Below, piece after piece: positions 18,966 to 27,313 of a stretch of DNA of 36,754 nucleotides (position 1 is its first letter; each line of letters begins with the position of its first letter). The notes beneath the pieces are model-generated. The model made no database searches. It worked only from the letters and a program-made list of their open reading frames with translations, and was not told where the DNA came from. The position numbers and the translations under genes are program-made. The DNA is taken from NCBI GenBank assembly GCA_031255645.1, contig JAIRSC010000107.1, positions 1 through 36,754 of the forward strand, read 5' to 3'. This DNA is from Treponema sp. GTDB taxonomy: Bacteria; Spirochaetota; Spirochaetia; Treponematales; Breznakiellaceae.

Positions 18966-18994
18966 AGACAGCCCCTGTGAATCCTGCTCGTGAA

Positions 18995-20617
18995 TCAACA
19001 TTCGGCAATAAGCGCGCGGAGTTTCAGTATGTAGGAAGGCTCCACCGAAAGTTCGTCGAGTCCCATATCGACAAAGGTTTTTGTCAACCCAATGTCGGCG
19101 CCCAGACTGCCGCAGATGCCGCACCAGAGACCCGCCTTGTGGGCGTTTTCGCAGCTCAGGCGGATAAGGCGCAATATCGCCTCGTGGTGGGTATCGCAGA
19201 ACGAGGAAATGGAATCGTTCTGCCGGTCTACGGCAAGGGTGTACTGGGTCAGATCGTTGGTACCGATACTGAAAAAATCAGACTCCTTTGCCAGAAGATC
19301 GCTTATGATCGCCGCCGCCGGAGTTTCTATCATTATGCCCACGGGAACGTCGGCGCTGAACGGAATGTTTTTGGCGGCGAGCTCTTCCCGCGCCTCTTTC
19401 GCCATTTCTTTGGCCCGCCGCAGTTCGTCAACGGAGCATATCATCGGAAACATGATCGCCGCGTTGCCGTGCGCCGAGGCCCGGTAAATGGCGCGTAACT
19501 GGGTCTTGAAAAGATCGGGGCGGGTAAGGCAGATCCTAATCGCCCGCATGCCCATGGCGGGATTCTCTTCTTCGGGCAGGCGGAAATAGCCGGCCTGTTT
19601 GTCGGCGCCTATGTCCAGGGTACGAATCACCACCTGGCGCTCTCCCATTTTTTCAAGCACCTTCCGGTAGCTTTCGTACTGGCTGTCCTCGTCAGGATAA
19701 CTGTCCCGGCCAAGGTAGAGAAATTCGCTGCGGAAAAGGCCGACACCCTCGGCGTCTCCGGCAAGGGCGGCGTCGGCGTCGCTTACCGAACCGATGTTGG
19801 CGAAAAGCTTCATCGGGCGGCCGCTCCCGGTAAGGGTCGGTTTTCCCCGTCCTTTTTCCAGGGATTCTTTTTCACGCCGCTGCCGTTCCGCCTTTTCTTC
19901 CAGTTCCCGTATTATTTCCGGTTCCGGATCGACGTACAGCGCCCCCGTCTCGCCGTCAAGAATCGCCTGCTTTCCCGAAAGGTCGCCGGACAGAAACTCC
20001 CCAAACGAGATGATGGCCGGGATTCCCATGGTACGGGCAAAAATCGCCGTATGGGAATTGGCCGCTCCCTGGCGCGACACCAGGGCAAGCACTTTTTCGC
20101 GATCAAGCTGGGCCGTTTCGCTGGGGGTAAAATCATCGGCGGCGAGAATCACCTGCCCGTCGTGCCGGTCAAGGGTCTGTTCGTTTCCCGACAGTATTTC
20201 TATCACCCGTTTGGAAACGTCGTACATGTCGATTGCGCGTGCCTTCATATAGTCGTCGTCTATGTCGGCGAATTCCTGGGCAAGACGGGAACCCGCGGTA
20301 TTTACCGCGTATTCGGCGCATACGTTTTCCGTTTTGATGATCTCGATAACGGGATCGCAGAAATCGGTATCTTCCAGTATCATCCGGTGGATTTCAAAGA
20401 GCAGGGCGTTTTCTTCCCCTATCTTGTCCATCATCGTCTCGGACAGCGCGTCAAGCTGATTCGCCGCCGTCCGCCGCGCGGCGTTAAACCGCTCTATTTC
20501 TTCGTCCGCGTTTTCTATGGGCCGTTTTTCAACCGAAAGGCTTGTTCGTTCAAGAAAGGAAAGCCGGCCCCGGGCTATCCCCGCGCTTACGCCTTTACCC
20601 TGTAAAGTAATCATCAT
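18995..20617 (-). CDS. ptsI: PTS enzyme I (phosphoenolpyruvate-protein phosphotransferase)
   Basis: GAANSHTAIFARTMGIPAI active-site His; FRSEFLYLGR; GIMIETPAA; FFSIGTNDLTQYTLAVDR. Confidence 0.95.
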   Translation of the reverse strand: MMITLQGKGVSAGIARGRLSFLERTSLSVEKRPIENADEEIERFNAARRTAANQLDALSETMMDKIGEENALLFEIHRMILEDTDFCDPVIEIIKTENVCAEYAVNTAGSRLAQEFADIDDDYMKARAIDMYDVSKRVIEILSGNEQTLDRHDGQVILAADDFTPSETAQLDREKVLALVSRQGAANSHTAIFARTMGIPAIISFGEFLSGDLSGKQAILDGETGALYVDPEPEIIRELEEKAERQRREKESLEKGRGKPTLTGSGRPMKLFANIGSVSDADAALAGDAEGVGLFRSEFLYLGRDSYPDEDSQYESYRKVLEKMGERQVVIRTLDIGADKQAGYFRLPEEENPAMGMRAIRICLTRPDLFKTQLRAIYRASAHGNAAIMFPMICSVDELRRAKEMAKEAREELAAKNIPFSADVPVGIMIETPAAAIISDLLAKESDFFSIGTNDLTQYTLAVDRQNDSISSFCDTHHEAILRLIRLSCENAHKAGLWCGICGSLGADIGLTKTFVDMGLDELSVEPSYILKLRALIAEC

Positions 20618-21882
20618 GCCGCTCCAAAATGGTCAAGAAGAAGTGATTCCGCTTCGGCGTTCCACAGTCCCTGATGAGCTTCGCAGCTTTTGTGAAGTTT
20701 CGCGAAAAGCGGATCCTTCGCGCCGATTTTTTCAAAGTCCGCCAGGGCGGTTAAGGGCATATTGATGTGGGTATAGGTTACGATTTTGCCCGCCCGCAGT
20801 CCCGGCAAATTCGCCACCGCCCCGGCGACGGCGTCAAGCCCGCAGATGTGGGTTACCATAACCGCCGGACGAATTTTCTTTTCCGAGGAAAGCTTAAGCG
20901 CCTCCTTGAGATCGTCGGTATTGCCGCCGGTACTTCCCAGGATATGGGTACTGGTATAATGGCAGTTGTACAGATTCATCATCGCCGAGAAATTTTTGTC
21001 CTCCGGCCCGGCGAAAAAGTTAAGGCAGCCGTCAAAGGCCATAAGCCTGTCGCCGAGTTCGGCGAGTTCCCGTATCGGAGCGTAGACAAACACGTCGTCG
21101 TAGCCCGCGCCGCCGCTCAGCTCCATCAGGAAGGCGTACTGATCGTCGTAATTGCGGGGGTTTACATAGCGCAGATCAACGCCGTTCTTTTTCGCCAGTT
21201 CGGGACTGATAAGCTGCTCCGCCCGGCGCAGCCGTCCGTCGTCCACGTCGGTAACGACGATCTTTCCGGGCCGGTTTCCGCCGTAAAGCGGATATTCAAC
21301 CGCGCCGAGTCCCATGGGGCCGGCGCCGCCGAGGATCAGTACGCTGCCTCCCGGTTTAATGTCCATGGCGTGATTGTAATTCTGCTTGTTTGTATGGTAC
21401 ATCATGTGATAGCCGCCGATAATACAGCTTACCGGTTCCGCCAGGGAAGCGTAGAAATACGCGTCCCCGTCGTAGTGAAGCAGGCAGCCCAGCTCCATCA
21501 CTTCATGCGGCAGAATACAGTACGTCGCGTCTCCCCCGAAAAATTCATAGGAATAACCGGGAGACGCGAGACTGCCCTTGTAATTGAGGGCGGGCTGCTG
21601 GGCGAATTTTTCGCCGTCCCTGAATTCATGCCGCCATTTCGCGCCTACTTTGACTATGTCCCCGGCAAATTCATGTCCGATGATAATCGGATTGGTATCG
21701 ACGTTTTGGGGACAGCGTTTGTGTTTCTTGCCCTGCTTCAGGAGCTTGTAGGTCGACATACAGATACTGTCGCTTGCAATTTTGACAAGAATCTCGTCGT
21801 CCTTGATTTCGGGAAGCTCAAAGTCTTCCATTCTGAGGTCGTCGGCCCCGTAAAGCCGCACCGCTTTTGTTTTTTGTCCCAT
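20614..21882 (-). CDS. Zinc-type MDR dehydrogenase, possibly L-sorbose-1-phosphate-reductase-like (SorE-like)
   Basis: IIIGHEFAGDIVKVG, GGSVLILGGAGPMGLGAVEYPLYG...VVTDVDDGRL; ATG at 21882 preceded by GGAGGAAA; SorE assignment is from recall. Confidence 0.7.
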   Translation of the reverse strand: MGQKTKAVRLYGADDLRMEDFELPEIKDDEILVKIASDSICMSTYKLLKQGKKHKRCPQNVDTNPIIIGHEFAGDIVKVGAKWRHEFRDGEKFAQQPALNYKGSLASPGYSYEFFGGDATYCILPHEVMELGCLLHYDGDAYFYASLAEPVSCIIGGYHMMYHTNKQNYNHAMDIKPGGSVLILGGAGPMGLGAVEYPLYGGNRPGKIVVTDVDDGRLRRAEQLISPELAKKNGVDLRYVNPRNYDDQYAFLMELSGGAGYDDVFVYAPIRELAELGDRLMAFDGCLNFFAGPEDKNFSAMMNLYNCHYTSTHILGSTGGNTDDLKEALKLSSEKKIRPAVMVTHICGLDAVAGAVANLPGLRAGKIVTYTHINMPLTALADFEKIGAKDPLFAKLHKSCEAHQGLWNAEAESLLLDHFGAA

Positions 21883-21899
21883 ACTGTTTCCTCCGTCTG

Positions 21900-22856
21900 T
21901 TATGCGATTTTTTCCATTCGCGTTTGCGTTAAAAGCGTATCCACCAGCGCGCGGGAAGGCGGATTGGTTCCTTCCGTGGTACAGGCCCCGGCGGAAGCCG
22001 CCATGGCGAGGGCAAAGCATTGTTCTTCCGGCAGGCCCTGTTCAAAGCCGTGGACCAAAGCGCCGGTCATGCTGTCTCCCGCGCCCACGGTCGAGCGTAC
22101 TTGTACCGGAAGCGCCGGCGCGCGCCATACCCCGTTTCCGTTTACGAAAATCGCCCCGGCTTCTCCCATCGACAGGGAGACCAGCTTAATGCCTTTGCCG
22201 ATCAACGTGCGGCAGAGTTCGGCGAGCTCTGTTTCGGTACAGGCCGCGCCTTTATCGTCGGGCATGCCGAAATACTGAAGCAGCTCGTAGCGGTTCGGTT
22301 TGATATAGTCGGGAATCTCTTCCGGGGCCGATTCAAGAGCCCGCTTCAGGGCCTCGCCGTCGGTGTCGAGAAATACCGACGCTCCCGCCCGGCGCAGCAT
22401 GGCGGAAAGTTTTTTGTAGGTGTCTTTACCGAGACCGGCGGGAAGGCTGCCGGAAAGCACGACGGTGTTTCCCCCGGCCGCGTAGCTGGAGAGTTTTTGT
22501 TCCAGTTCGCGCCATTCGGCGTCCCGTATTTCCGGGCCCGGTTCGTTGAATTCGGTCAGCGCCCCGTCATCGGCCACCACCTTCAAATTGGTCCTCGTTA
22601 CGGCGGCGACGCGCACAAAGTCGGATGTGATTCCTTTTTTGGCGACAAGGGCCCGCAGTTCCTCTCCCGCGCCGCCGCCCGAAAAACCGACGGCGACGCT
22701 TTCGCCGCCCAGGGAGCGGATCATGGCGGAGACGTTCACTCCCTTGCCGCCGGCGTCCAGCGTTACACCCTGCAGGCGGTTAAGGGCGTTGGGCCGCAGC
22801 ACGTCAACCCGGGCGGTTTTGTCCAGCGCGGGGTTCAGGGTTACGGTAATTATCAT
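21900..22856 (-). CDS. fruK: 1-phosphofructokinase (PfkB/FruK family)
   Basis: MIITVTLNPALDKTARV, DAGGKGVNVSAMI, VRSTVGAGDSMTGALVHG. Confidence 0.85.
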   Translation of the reverse strand: MIITVTLNPALDKTARVDVLRPNALNRLQGVTLDAGGKGVNVSAMIRSLGGESVAVGFSGGGAGEELRALVAKKGITSDFVRVAAVTRTNLKVVADDGALTEFNEPGPEIRDAEWRELEQKLSSYAAGGNTVVLSGSLPAGLGKDTYKKLSAMLRRAGASVFLDTDGEALKRALESAPEEIPDYIKPNRYELLQYFGMPDDKGAACTETELAELCRTLIGKGIKLVSLSMGEAGAIFVNGNGVWRAPALPVQVRSTVGAGDSMTGALVHGFEQGLPEEQCFALAMAASAGACTTEGTNPPSRALVDTLLTQTRMEKIA

Positions 22857-23290
22857 GCCTGTTCACCGCTCAGGATACGGTACACTTCGTCGACGCCGGC
22901 GTTTTTGACAAGCTTCACAACGTCGTCTCCCGTCTCCAGATTGTCCACGATGTTCCCCATGATGTCGAGATGTTCGTCGCCTTTGGCGGCGATGCCGATC
23001 ACAAGGTACACCGGGTTTCCGTGCCAGTCTACGCCTTCAGGATATGCCAGCGCCACGATACCGGTAGTGATGATATCCTTCTTGTAGGCTTCTTCGCCGT
23101 GGGGAATAGCGATAAAATTCCCTATTCCGGTGCTGAAAGAATTGTCCCGCTTGATCATTCCTTCGATGTAGCGTTCGTTGGCGTAGCCGGAATCCACCAG
23201 CATGCGTCCGCAGCGGCGGATTACGTCTTCGCGTTCAGCCGTGGGCTGGTTGAGGATAATGTTCTCTTTCCTGAGTATGGGTGTTGCCAT
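22853..23290 (-). CDS. mtlF: PTS mannitol-type EIIA component
   Basis: STGIGNFIAIPHGEEAYKKDI phospho-His site; ATG at 23290 with GGAAGGAA upstream. Confidence 0.9.
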   Translation of the reverse strand: MATPILRKENIILNQPTAEREDVIRRCGRMLVDSGYANERYIEGMIKRDNSFSTGIGNFIAIPHGEEAYKKDIITTGIVALAYPEGVDWHGNPVYLVIGIAAKGDEHLDIMGNIVDNLETGDDVVKLVKNAGVDEVYRILSGEQA

Positions 23291-25340
23291 GGTTCCTTCC
23301 TTGTTTATAATAGAGTTTCCCGCCGCACCGGGACAGGACTTCCGAGATTTCGCTTTCAAGAATTACCTGTATGGTTTCGCGGTCTCCCTCCCTGACCGCT
23401 TCAAGAAAAGCCGGCATGTCGATCAGCGCGCCGGAAATTCTTCCCATCAATTCGGTCATTTCTTCGGGAGCTTTTTCGGGCAGCAGCATGAGCACGCAGC
23501 TTTTGATGTTCTTTAAATAGTCTCCGGTAAACACGCCCCCTTTGGGAACAATCACCGCGAATACCGTATTTTCCGCGCCGCGGGTATGCAGCAAAACTAT
23601 TCCCAGTCCGGCAACGACCTGGCTGTCCAGGGCTTCTCTGGCCATAAGGGCACGGCGGACCGCTTCCGGGTTTTCCGGCGAAAAGCGGGCGGCGGCAAAG
23701 CCGGCAAGTTCTTCGAAGGAGCAGCCGGCTTCGATGGGGACGACGGCAAAGTTGTCGAGCAGGCGTCTTGACTGCATGAAAATCCGGATAAGGTCGTCCA
23801 GCCGTTTTTCCAAAAAGACGGACTGCTTCGGAACTTCCGCCTCTCCTTCGGTAAAGGCAAAGGTGTCAATGGCCTCCTGAATCTTTTGATAGTCTTCCTC
23901 TTCCATAATCGTCCGTATCCTGACTATGGGTTTGTCGGTTTCCGTCAACGGTATGGTGGAGATAAGAAAATCGGCGCCGGCCCAGGAATCTTTTTCGTCG
24001 TAAGGCGATACTTCAACTTCCAGTTCTCCCTTGAAGCGCTTGCGAAGCTGATAGGCAAGCATATAGGACATGCCGATGCCGGACACGCATACGATACCCG
24101 CCCGGAGGGAACGCCGCCTGACATTCCGTTCTCCCAGGACGGTAAGGGCCGCCAGAAAATGTATCTGGATAAATGAAATTTCGTATGACGGAACCGGAAT
24201 ACCGAGCTGTTCTTCCAGAACCTTCGCCGCCCGCCGGGTTTTTTCGTATACTTCGGGGTAGTGTTTTATGAGTTCCGCTTCCAGAGGATTGGGAAGCTCT
24301 ATTCCTCCCTTCAGCCTGGGCAGCGCGGATTCCAGATGCCGGGACAGGAGCCTTGTCAATTGTTCGTTGGTTTTAAGGATCACCGCGACAGGGGGATCGA
24401 AGCGGTCTATCATCCGCATTACAAGATGCTGGATAAGATCCTGCTGATCCACCGGCCCCGGCTCAAGGGGGCTTTCCTGCTTCGATCTGCAGGCCTGAAT
24501 CCAGCCCGACAGGGCCTGCCGCTCCGTTTCCGGCAGCGTTATTGAAAACTCGTTCTCCGTTTCCCCGGCGAGCTCTCCGGCAAGGGCGTTCCGGAAATCT
24601 CCCGCCGGAACCTGTCCGTTTGAAACGAAGTTTCCGTTTTGTACGCGGACGACCATCGTCATAAGGTAGAGGGAAATCAGACAAAAGGATTCCGGGGTCA
24701 TCCAGTCGATAAGGGCGCTTTTTCTGCGCAGAATTTCCCGGACGCCCGTTTCTATGTCTTCTCCGGGAAACCCGAACGCGGAAGTATAGGATTTTCCACC
24801 CGAGTCCCCGTCGAGCATGAAGCGGCTTACAAGGGCCGCGCGCAGGGCTTCTTCGGCCCCGTCGCACTGTACGCCAAGGCCGCTTTTACGGGTAATGGAA
24901 AGGCCCCGGCCGCCAAGCCATGTTTCAAGCTCGTCGAGATCGTTGCTTACCGTGGACTCGCTCACATCAAGAGAGCTTGAGTAGTAATACAGCTTCTGTA
25001 CTTTTCCCGAATTGGCGATAAGCTCGACCAGAAGACGGAGCAGCCGTTCCTTTTTGGAAGCGGGCTGCGGTCTGTAATCGGCCAGCGCCTCCATGAGGTT
25101 TTGGCGGGCCTCGTCGCTCCCGGAAAAGGCAATGCCTCTGCCGGGAACGGAGGTCAGGACGGCCTCGAATCCGCCCAGCGCCGAATCGGCGTTTTCCAGT
25201 TCCCGAAAAACGGTCCGGCGGCTCGCGCCCAGCGCCGAAGCCAGAACGTCGACCTTTACCGGATCGCCGGAGCGCAGCAAAAGCTCCAGCAGCCGTAAAA
25301 GTCTGGGAGAAAGAGCTCCGGGATTCTGGAACCGGTTCAA
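23235..25340 (-). CDS. mtlR: MtlR/LicR-type PRD transcriptional activator with EIIB-like and EIIA-like domains
   Basis: N-terminal HTH, PRD region, EIIB-Gat-like IVCVSGIGMSYMLAYQL, C-terminal EIIA-Mtl-like LGIVLLHTRGAENTVFAVIVPKGG. Confidence 0.85.
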   Translation of the reverse strand: MNRFQNPGALSPRLLRLLELLLRSGDPVKVDVLASALGASRRTVFRELENADSALGGFEAVLTSVPGRGIAFSGSDEARQNLMEALADYRPQPASKKERLLRLLVELIANSGKVQKLYYYSSSLDVSESTVSNDLDELETWLGGRGLSITRKSGLGVQCDGAEEALRAALVSRFMLDGDSGGKSYTSAFGFPGEDIETGVREILRRKSALIDWMTPESFCLISLYLMTMVVRVQNGNFVSNGQVPAGDFRNALAGELAGETENEFSITLPETERQALSGWIQACRSKQESPLEPGPVDQQDLIQHLVMRMIDRFDPPVAVILKTNEQLTRLLSRHLESALPRLKGGIELPNPLEAELIKHYPEVYEKTRRAAKVLEEQLGIPVPSYEISFIQIHFLAALTVLGERNVRRRSLRAGIVCVSGIGMSYMLAYQLRKRFKGELEVEVSPYDEKDSWAGADFLISTIPLTETDKPIVRIRTIMEEEDYQKIQEAIDTFAFTEGEAEVPKQSVFLEKRLDDLIRIFMQSRRLLDNFAVVPIEAGCSFEELAGFAAARFSPENPEAVRRALMAREALDSQVVAGLGIVLLHTRGAENTVFAVIVPKGGVFTGDYLKNIKSCVLMLLPEKAPEEMTELMGRISGALIDMPAFLEAVREGDRETIQVILESEISEVLSRCGGKLYYKQGRNHGNTHTQEREHYPQPAHG

Positions 25341-25594
25341 AGGTTCGCCGTTAAAAAATCACGCGCCGCTTCTACCGCCGCCGCTTCGTCTTCGCCTTCC
25401 GCCTTGACGGTAAAGGTCTGACCGCATTTAAGCCGCAGCTTCATCAGGCCGATTAATTTTTTCGCGTCGGCGCTTTGATCGTCCCGGTTAACGGTGACAT
25501 CGCTTTTAAACTCCTGCATTTTCTGGACGAAAAGTCCCGCCGGCCGCGCGTGAATACCGTTTGGATCGGTAATCGTATACGAAAATTCCCGCAT
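25337..25594 (-). CDS. HPr phosphocarrier protein
   Basis: MREFSYTITDPNGIHARPAGLFVQKMQEFKSDVTV... His15 motif; GGAGGATAT upstream of ATG. Confidence 0.93.
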   Translation of the reverse strand: MREFSYTITDPNGIHARPAGLFVQKMQEFKSDVTVNRDDQSADAKKLIGLMKLRLKCGQTFTVKAEGEDEAAAVEAARDFLTANL

Positions 25595-25690
25595 ATATCC
25601 TCCTTCATAAACCTCAAAATAAAAACTCAAAGCCCCTGGGGCCGCGGTTCGCGGACAGGGAATTCGCTTCCCCGTCCGCTGGACAATACA

Positions 25691-25723
25691 GGCTGTTCCA
25701 AAAGCCGAAGTTTTGGAACAGCC
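25691..25723 (-). terminator. Perfect 13-bp hairpin between mtlA and HPr genes
   Basis: GGCTGTTCCAAAA-GCCGAAG-TTTTGGAACAGCC just after the mtlA stop; no long T-tract. Confidence 0.65.
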
Positions 25724-25732
25724 CCAATAATA

Positions 25733-27124
25733 TCATTTTTTTAAACTGGTCACCACTTCTTCATATTCCGGGGCGCTGAGGAAATCGGTTATCAATACAA
25801 GGCGGGCATTGGGATTCGCCTCTTTTGCCCGGGCGCCCAGTTCCTTGTGGCAGATGATAATGTCCGCGTCCGGGGGGACTTCGCCTACCGGCGAATGAAC
25901 AACGGTAATGTCCGTAATACCCGCCGCCTGAATTTTTTTCCGCAGTTTGGTAGCCCCCATCGCGCTTGAACCCATTCCGGCGTCGCAGGCAAAGACGATC
26001 TTTTTTACCGCGGAGGCGGTGTCCCAGGCGGCTTTGGTTTCTTCCGCCGAGATGCCTTTTGATTCGGCCTTGTTCGCCCTGGTCTTGGCCTGGGCCGCTT
26101 CAAGGTCGGCGTCGTCCTTCCCGAAAACCTTGAGCAGCGCCATGGACAGGATAAACGAAACCGCGCCGCCCAGCAGTATGCCCAGAATATTGGGGATGTA
26201 CGCGCCCCTGGGAGTCATCATAAGTTCCGCGAAAATCGATCCCGGAGAAGCCGGCCCGACAAGACCGCCCCCGAAAATGCTTAAAGTCAGGACGCCGGTA
26301 AAACCGCCGGCTATCATGGCGATGATAAGAATGGGGTTCATCAGCACATAGGGGAAATAAATCTCGTGAATACCGCCGAGGAAGTGGATGATCGCCGCGC
26401 CGGGGGCGCTGCTTTTGGCGCTGCCTTTTCCCACAAAACAATACGCGAGAAGCAGACCAAGGCCGGGGCCGGGGTTCGATTCAATCATAAAATAGATTGA
26501 CCGTCCCACGGCTTCCGCCTGCTGGCTTCCCAGGGGCGTAAAGACGCCGTGGTTTATCGCGTTGTTGAGAAACAGTATCTTTGCGGGTTCGACGATTATC
26601 GAAGAAAACGGCAGCAGCTTGTGGTTGACCAGCCAGCCTACGCCCGCGCCAAGGGCGTTGGTCGCGGCGGCGGCAAGGGGGCCTATGCCAAGGTAACAGA
26701 TAATCGCGAGTATGCCGCCGATGATTCCCGCGGAAAAGTTGTTTATCAACATTTCAAAACCGGCGGGGATATGGCCTTCCAGCGCGTTGTCAAATCTTTT
26801 GATGCAGAAACCGCCCAGGGGGCCCGCAATCATGGCGCCCAGGAACATGGGGATATCCGCTCCCATGATGACGCCGATAGTGGCGATAGCGCCGACTACG
26901 CCGCCCCGTACGCCGTCGCCCGTCAGACGGCCTCCGGTATAGCCGATAAGAAGCGGCAGAAGATACGTCAACATCGGCCCGACCATGGCGCCGAGTTTTT
27001 CATTGGGTATCCAGCCGGTCGGAATAAACAGCGCCGTGATAAGCCCCCAGGCAATGAAGGCGCCCAAATTGGGCATAACCATGGCGGAAAGCGTTCGTCC
27101 GACTTTTTGTACCATTTGTTTCAT
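25733..27124 (-). CDS. mtlA: PTS mannitol-type transporter subunit EIICB
   Basis: MVMPNLGAFIAWGLITALFIPTGW EIIC start; GGIHEIYFPYVLMNP motif; EIIB FACDAGMGSSAMGATKLRK. Confidence 0.93.
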   Translation of the reverse strand: MKQMVQKVGRTLSAMVMPNLGAFIAWGLITALFIPTGWIPNEKLGAMVGPMLTYLLPLLIGYTGGRLTGDGVRGGVVGAIATIGVIMGADIPMFLGAMIAGPLGGFCIKRFDNALEGHIPAGFEMLINNFSAGIIGGILAIICYLGIGPLAAAATNALGAGVGWLVNHKLLPFSSIIVEPAKILFLNNAINHGVFTPLGSQQAEAVGRSIYFMIESNPGPGLGLLLAYCFVGKGSAKSSAPGAAIIHFLGGIHEIYFPYVLMNPILIIAMIAGGFTGVLTLSIFGGGLVGPASPGSIFAELMMTPRGAYIPNILGILLGGAVSFILSMALLKVFGKDDADLEAAQAKTRANKAESKGISAEETKAAWDTASAVKKIVFACDAGMGSSAMGATKLRKKIQAAGITDITVVHSPVGEVPPDADIIICHKELGARAKEANPNARLVLITDFLSAPEYEEVVTSLKK

Positions 27125-27200
27125 GTTTTTCTCCTCTTTCATTCGCAAGCTTTCATTTACTTTACAGAATGAATGTCAAAAAACGCAAGGAAAACATGTA

Positions 27201-27227
27201 CAGAATTGGCATAGCGGTTCTGTGCCA
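27201..27227. promoter_or_regulatory. Interleaved inverted repeats upstream of mtlA, candidate MtlR operator
   Basis: CAGAAtTGGCAtagcggTTCTGTGCCA: CAGAA/TTCTG and TGGCA/TGCCA pairs, about 80-100 bp upstream of the mtlA ATG. Confidence 0.35.
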
Positions 27228-27313
27228 GGACTAAAGAACGATAAAAGGGCATTGCCCCGCATTTTCCCCGAAGGGGTTTTTACAGACCTCCCGCGCTGTT
27301 TTTCGCCGGAACG

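Noticed and set aside
27205-27235. Sigma-54-like promoter (minus strand CTGGCACAGAACCGCTA) upstream of mtlA
   Set aside because: GG-to-GC spacing is 9 rather than 10 and the -12 TTGC element is not matched; more likely part of an operator
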